Shown one piece after another: positions 7,201 to 8,496 of a stretch of 8,496 nt of DNA. A model generated the notes under the pieces. The model was not told the DNA's origin and did not search any database. It saw only the letters and a list, made by a program, of their open reading frames with translations. Both the position numbers and the translations under genes were made by a program. Every line of letters begins with the position of its first letter. Position 1 is the stretch's first letter. Source of the DNA: Bacillota bacterium (GTDB taxonomy: Bacteria; Bacillota; Clostridia; Peptostreptococcales; Acidaminobacteraceae); the NCBI GenBank assembly GCA_030529205.1, contig JAUMXJ010000035.1, positions 1 to 8,496 of the forward strand, read 5' to 3'.

Positions 7201-8496
7201 TTCCTATACTTTAAGAAATCTCACCAAGGGAACCCATGTGATTACCTTGGAGAAAAAGAACGCCAAAGGAGAGGAAATCCTAATCTCCGACCCGAGCATT
7301 ATCAATGTGGATGAGGATTCACAGGGAGGCGGATCGGATTCGTCTGCGCAGAGCGTATCAGTCAAGTTCAGATTGATCGGTGCGGTCAAAAACAACGGGA
7401 AATACACGAAATATGTCACGTGGATTGCGACAAAGACCGTCACGATCCGTCAGGCGGATGCCACCGTCTATGATGTGTTCGTGAAGGCACTTGCGGATGC
7501 CGGGATTTCCCATGAGGCACCGACAGGATACGGTTCTTATTGGCTCGGCGAGTTTGATAACGGAATGAATTCCGGATGGATGTATACGGTCAACGGTGTT
7601 CATCCGCAGGTCGGACTCAAGGACATGGAAGTGCACAACGGCGATAGCATCATCTGGCACTATGTATATGATTATCAGAGTGAAGAGAGTAAAAACGGCT
7701 GGATTCATGCCTCTGATGAAAATCCTCCTTCCGATGCCGTTGTGAATATGGATGAAACATCGGGAAGCGGCGGAGGAGCGGCAGGAGGTCAAACCGTGTC
7801 CGATTCGTCCGCTGTCAATGTGAATGCTGCAACCAATCAGGACGGGGTGGCGGTCGTGAGCCTCGATAAGCAATCAATCGACATACAACTTGAAAAAATA
7901 AAATATTCAAAAAATATTTACAGAGAACTCAAAATAGAGGTGAAGTCCGACGCAAATGCAAAAGCGGTGGAAGTGGCATTGCCGAAAAACATTATGACCG
8001 ATCTTGATCGGAAAGTCGACAAAGTCTCGATTGCGACGACCAAGGGAAAGGTCTCATTCGACAGTCGCTCCCTGCTCGGACTTAAGAAGGCTTCCGGAAA
8101 CCGTGACATCACGGTATCCATTTCGGAGTCGAACACACAAATTCCTCAGTTGAACGAGCGTCCGGTATTTGAAATTGCGGTTAGAGCGGGAGACGAAAAA
8201 ATTGAACATGTCAGCGGAAGGGTGGAAGTAACCGTCCCTTATGAAAAGGCGAGCACCGAAGTATCCGAGGCGATTGTCGCGTATGAAGTGATGAAAGACG
8301 GATCGCTCCGCATAGTGAATAATGCCATGATGCTTGATAACGGCGAGTTCAGCATTCGAGGAGAACTGTCCGGTACATTTGTAATCGGATACAATAAAGT
8401 GGATTTTGACGACCTCGGGGAAGAACACTGGGCGGAAAAAGATATCACGTTCCTCGCAGCCAGAGGGATTGTAAAAGGGAAGGGCGATTCCAAGGC
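1181..8496 (+). CDS. Giant secreted, SLH-anchored transcobalamin-like surface protein (3' end beyond the window)
   Basis: One frame stays open for at least 2438 codons and runs off the right edge. Order of parts by residue: signal peptide 1-37; Ig-like domain ~39-145; unassigned ~146-272; three Ig-like stalk modules 273-670; beta-grasp domain 671-825; beta-rich companion 826-931; five stalk modules 934-1500; alpha/alpha toroid 1518-1817; beta-grasp domain 1831-1957; carboxypeptidase-regulatory-like fold 1958-2046; beta-grasp domain 2058-2166; Gly/Ser linker ~2167-2222; beta-rich pre-SLH region ~2223-2407; first SLH repeat from 2408. The toroid plus beta-grasp pair is the architecture of transcobalamin and intrinsic factor, which hold cobalamin between the two domains. 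With the cobalamin riboswitch directly upstream, the likely role is extracellular capture of cobalamin or related corrinoids on the cell wall. Only five cysteines were seen, all far apart, so disulfides are not a structural theme. Ligand binding is inferred; a surface adhesin that merely reuses these folds is the alternative. Confidence 0.9.
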   Translation, partial: MLYGNVLKRALAFVIAFTMVFSGVLPLGYSGASAVFAEGEVKITGVSISGEPIEGNTLIAVVTGEGGQEATNVRYQWKYYVNEFTGEYDDEYEEIWGDVPYNIENANGKELLLTYELVGKKIAVEVAGDLDSKGISEKKTVEENPAPNPDREILKTIVKGVGFTPLKPVFGTDTEILPLMRAFLDKKFGTVAGYEGVTLRLTGSNFPAVIGMDGVIHYFYKPIEKIIAPGIFYPNTPDSDSIRGNTYQPELTFEVSKGKEAMSFKKKVNVYWDIDKLKSDLNEKILLAIPEEMVRGANASFSEMKTAVVLPNRLEGKKKVEIVWETDNPNVLKIEEKKKTYQDTEYIITPQSVRADTPVKLYAKIAKYNFTNASTDEEKEIKTLSREFNLIVKADTAIDDELRTLQEKLENNLTHDKFKYSNSKESVDGAAVIGDFRLPIVSSLGIDKSYQYKISATSPDEPYLSVNSYRVNVIRPLFGSGEKAVRLTVAVEKKDNPNIKAERTLTFMLKEHGERDLSDAKTLMELVKASYFEGIKGENVDQNQISKDLHAFREAYMESGNLRWSYRYVDDKDIGVKPVDITGYDPMGSAGWRVFRSSVPGIISHENLRFTQPKYDTEVTIDSMLSSVPFLHYLKAYPDNAEIQALLNQPVSVTLSVKGTHGPKPADGEAGIATVRIKFYDGQNKQQIVPFGVFQVKSGLAKEWGYTGADVVKNADEGNVTMLDALVYFTTKNLGLENPSEQGERKRIRDSLEVNGGFVKTVLGKQTTTHPFSFYVNHTMSHDGVLTPSGEYTGYFVDNAVIKDGDDLTFLFYQKEDYSDYYAWFEQEDDVVKALNIPKDEPFKLTLKGYSSHYAFRPETFINRNTKALGGHDVCLINKDTGEITKIEDKVTDGKGQVQLSFDTEGDYLVTAIGNNTLGIIAPILEIHVTPGLSDEDRTRIIDADLAALTFTVIRGGNTAQDNVISNLNLVNAGASGKTSITWHSGDEDVITRSGVVKRPLNEAGDKQVTLRATVVYGDVSKSKDITVTVKKLPGSEEELEKIVGKLKKYITVEEYAKDNITKKDTNIIVSVREMVKGINPSADVENICEPSAEQTQIAVDGGITYGEKAVRNKTVKFVVTLGSAKKEFTPSVSVPARKATKTEALRGDWLTFDMFKGSNKSIDEITKDLMLISEESVKYDVDMTWTSDHPAVSIADYASNRAYKATVKRPEAGQPDITVNLTCTIKPGRDWRWTPPVGEMPNPPYGTKVFTIKIKAPTQEESEAAKKFLQDAIQLFELDEMNVRGTKEKVDLMNITYHFNNHPLNWNYVNKKPGYKTAYKNIHMEWKSENPGIVRLYSTCDIKRTAEDQTGDIVLTLSYDGVSLEKRWPTVVKAFGPNEVEELNRHTKKFADDLNFDLIKEKNASAINVLNDLKLIASWKIVNGENKFGIRKDYHENGVNIAWESSHPDLVQIKYNRIAVGKQPEKNTKVTLVATLSNMRFEEAEGVRKYTKAIRLIVPGTNDVSPTEEMLNDTAPDTSLEDSKALLRSIAELYRGKDAEWWKKSGSFWHATLVSAYSKDIEHAGLGVGDEIMKAFVDTQIKENLEKTSGDEAKASTDAKLLLYTINSLSAFGFDAGKITDSKGVQADAFARLNAIKLEDAKKGYFVTIAPYVLKVLRQGGVTGAEESAYIRYLVDELKNEANFKWGVDTPAMIIQGLAPYYTTHPEVKTAVDATLTKISEKQSLNGSTGSTNSDAMVIVALANLGINPHTDSRFVKANGSLVNGLLLYKLDDGSGFGFKDTKKFNDMATYQGAMALLSYIKLSEKEGVYDIFDFSALSKRPAVHGEAAPLGEVTVTILGEQVKIADRVRISLTNDAALLDLKSKGYVENNAGYFTPLHAAISAMEQGGRFTFTCKNGKLLPKISLQGDYGAESGWIYHVNGKYIADPSTLKLKNADKVLFFFNKGYDGTMYAAFEKDRHRVKVGEDVTIKVTGQPVKETQEAPTALQGARVLRNGKFEGLTDASGSYTLRNLTKGTHVITLEKKNAKGEEILISDPSIINVDEDSQGGGSDSSAQSVSVKFRLIGAVKNNGKYTKYVTWIATKTVTIRQADATVYDVFVKALADAGISHEAPTGYGSYWLGEFDNGMNSGWMYTVNGVHPQVGLKDMEVHNGDSIIWHYVYDYQSEESKNGWIHASDENPPSDAVVNMDETSGSGGGAAGGQTVSDSSAVNVNAATNQDGVAVVSLDKQSIDIQLEKIKYSKNIYRELKIEVKSDANAKAVEVALPKNIMTDLDRKVDKVSIATTKGKVSFDSRSLLGLKKASGNRDITVSISESNTQIPQLNERPVFEIAVRAGDEKIEHVSGRVEVTVPYEKASTEVSEAIVAYEVMKDGSLRIVNNAMMLDNGEFSIRGELSGTFVIGYNKVDFDDLGEEHWAEKDITFLAARGIVKGKGDSK
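1295..1615 (+). other. N-terminal Ig-like domain (AIR9-like type)
   Basis: Residues ~39-145 follow the pattern of short bacterial surface Ig-like domains: ITGVSISGEPIEGNTL near the start, a core YQW (W77), and a closing VGKKIAVEVAG strand. Such domains act as spacers or weak adhesion units at the cell surface. The family name is a pattern match by eye. Confidence 0.6.
1997..3190 (+). other. Stalk block 1: three divergent atrophied bacterial Ig-like modules
   Basis: Residues 273-394, 395-511 and about 516-670 each start with a short helical segment and continue into a beta sandwich. The first carries the family hallmark VWETDNPNVL (W324). The second has a degenerate version (ATSPDEPYL), and in the third FRSSVPGII (F595) replaces the tryptophan. 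In this family the modules act as rigid spacers. Boundaries are approximate. Confidence 0.6.
3191..3655 (+). other. Beta-grasp (DUF4430/transcobalamin C-terminal-like) domain 1
   Basis: Residues ~671-825 show the pattern of these domains: an opening strand (ATVRIKFYDG), a helix after VTMLDALVYF, a core strand FYVN (774-777) where others have W-x-Y-x-V-N-G, and the closing INDGD-like turn IKDGDDLTFLFY. It lacks the SGW triad of the other two copies and is the most divergent. The following residues, 826-931, form a beta-rich companion with a DTGEI...DGKGQVQLSFDTEGDY pattern that often accompanies such domains. Confidence 0.6.
3980..5680 (+). other. Stalk block 2: five atrophied bacterial Ig-like modules
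   Basis: Five modules occupy residues about 934-1034, 1035-1141, 1142-1257, 1258-1377 and 1378-1500. The hallmark strand is clear in four of them: ITWHSGDEDVI (W983), MTWTSDHPAV (W1186), MEWKSENPGIV (W1327) and IAWESSHPDLV (W1444). The second (1035-1141) is degenerate. Each is preceded by a helical stretch rich in D, E and K. Together with block 1 they probably hold the binding head away from the wall or separate the two groups of beta-grasp domains. Confidence 0.7.
5732..6631 (+). other. Alpha/alpha toroid, transcobalamin/terpenoid-cyclase-like
   Basis: Residues ~1518-1817 are almost wholly helical and carry the repeat signatures of prenyltransferase/terpenoid-cyclase toroids found in transcobalamin-like bacterial proteins: TPAMIIQGLAPYY (from 1691), NSDAMVIVALANLGINP (1734-1750), a GSLVNGLLLYKLDDGSGF segment, and MATYQGAMALLSY (1789-1801). 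The length suits a complete alpha6/alpha6 barrel. No DxDD or zinc ligand set typical of the enzymes was seen, which favours binding over catalysis. The beta-grasp domain that follows would close the cobalamin site. Confidence 0.82.
6671..7051 (+). other. Beta-grasp (DUF4430/transcobalamin C-terminal-like) domain 2
   Basis: Residues ~1831-1957 begin with EVTVTILG, pass through GYFTPLHAAISAM, and carry the signature SGWIYHVNG (1915-1923) and the closing LKNADKVLFFF strand. It follows the toroid after only about 13 residues, so toroid and domain 2 are the best candidate for a transcobalamin-like binding pair. A carboxypeptidase-regulatory-like unit (residues 1958-2046, TDASGSYTLRNL) follows. Confidence 0.82.
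7352..7678 (+). other. Beta-grasp (DUF4430/transcobalamin C-terminal-like) domain 3
   Basis: Residues ~2058-2166 are the most canonical copy: opening strand SVSVKFRLIG, ATVYDVFVKALADAGI as the helix, SGWMYTVNG (2131-2139) and VHNGDSIIWHYVYDY at the end. A flexible region rich in G, S, N and P (about 2167-2222) follows, separating the binding part from the anchor. Confidence 0.88.
8402..8496 (+). other. First S-layer homology (SLH) repeat, cut by the window edge
   Basis: From residue 2408 the frame reads the SLH pattern FDDL...HWAEKDITFLAARGIVKGKG, including the conserved HWA and the G-I-V-x-G turn. SLH repeats usually come in threes and bind pyruvylated secondary wall polysaccharide, so about 150 more residues would be expected past the edge. 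The beta-rich region before it (about 2223-2407, with KAVEVALPKNIM and SGTFVIGYNKV) is of the type often found just before SLH repeats. Confidence 0.9.

Noticed and set aside
1..8496. CRISPR arrays, insertion sequences, tRNA or rRNA genes
   Set aside because: No regularly spaced direct repeats, transposase-like frames, terminal inverted repeats or cloverleaf features were seen on either strand.

Overview
The window reads as a Gram-positive, anaerobe-like Bacillota (Firmicutes/Clostridia-type) genome segment. The grounds are strong AGGAGG-type ribosome binding sites, TTG start codons on both main genes, an ECF-type vitamin transporter subunit, an S-layer homology (SLH) module and a cobalamin riboswitch of the form common in Clostridia. 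Base composition is moderate, and all real genes are on the + strand. No species can be named from the sequence alone.

Layout. (1) Bases 1-32 hold the last nine codons of an upstream gene, whose TGA overlaps the next start codon (TTGA). (2) Bases 29-775 encode a 248-residue membrane protein that looks like an ECF transporter S component with two extra N-terminal helices. (3) Bases 776-1180 are a long regulatory leader. It has an extended -10 promoter (826-855) and a full cobalamin riboswitch (864-1058) with a recognisable B12 box. These are followed by a mutually exclusive antiterminator/terminator pair (1097-1139) and a very strong ribosome binding site. (4) From 1181 to the right edge runs one uninterrupted reading frame of at least 2438 residues, still open at base 8496.

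The giant protein is secreted and probably fixed to the cell wall. In order it has a signal peptide, an Ig-like domain, and three divergent 'atrophied' bacterial Ig modules. Next come a first beta-grasp (DUF4430/transcobalamin C-terminal-like) domain and five more Ig-like modules. Then come an alpha/alpha toroid of about 300 residues, a second beta-grasp domain, a small carboxypeptidase-regulatory-like fold and a third beta-grasp domain. It ends in a Gly/Ser linker, a beta-rich pre-SLH region and the first SLH repeat. A toroid followed directly by a beta-grasp domain is the two-domain plan of animal transcobalamin and intrinsic factor.

How the parts may work together: when cobalamin is scarce the riboswitch lets transcription through to the giant surface protein, which is predicted to capture corrinoids outside the cell. 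The ECF S component just upstream is a natural candidate for carrying them across the membrane. The riboswitch, domain order and SLH start are read from the sequence. Cobalamin as the ligand and hand-over to the ECF transporter are inference.
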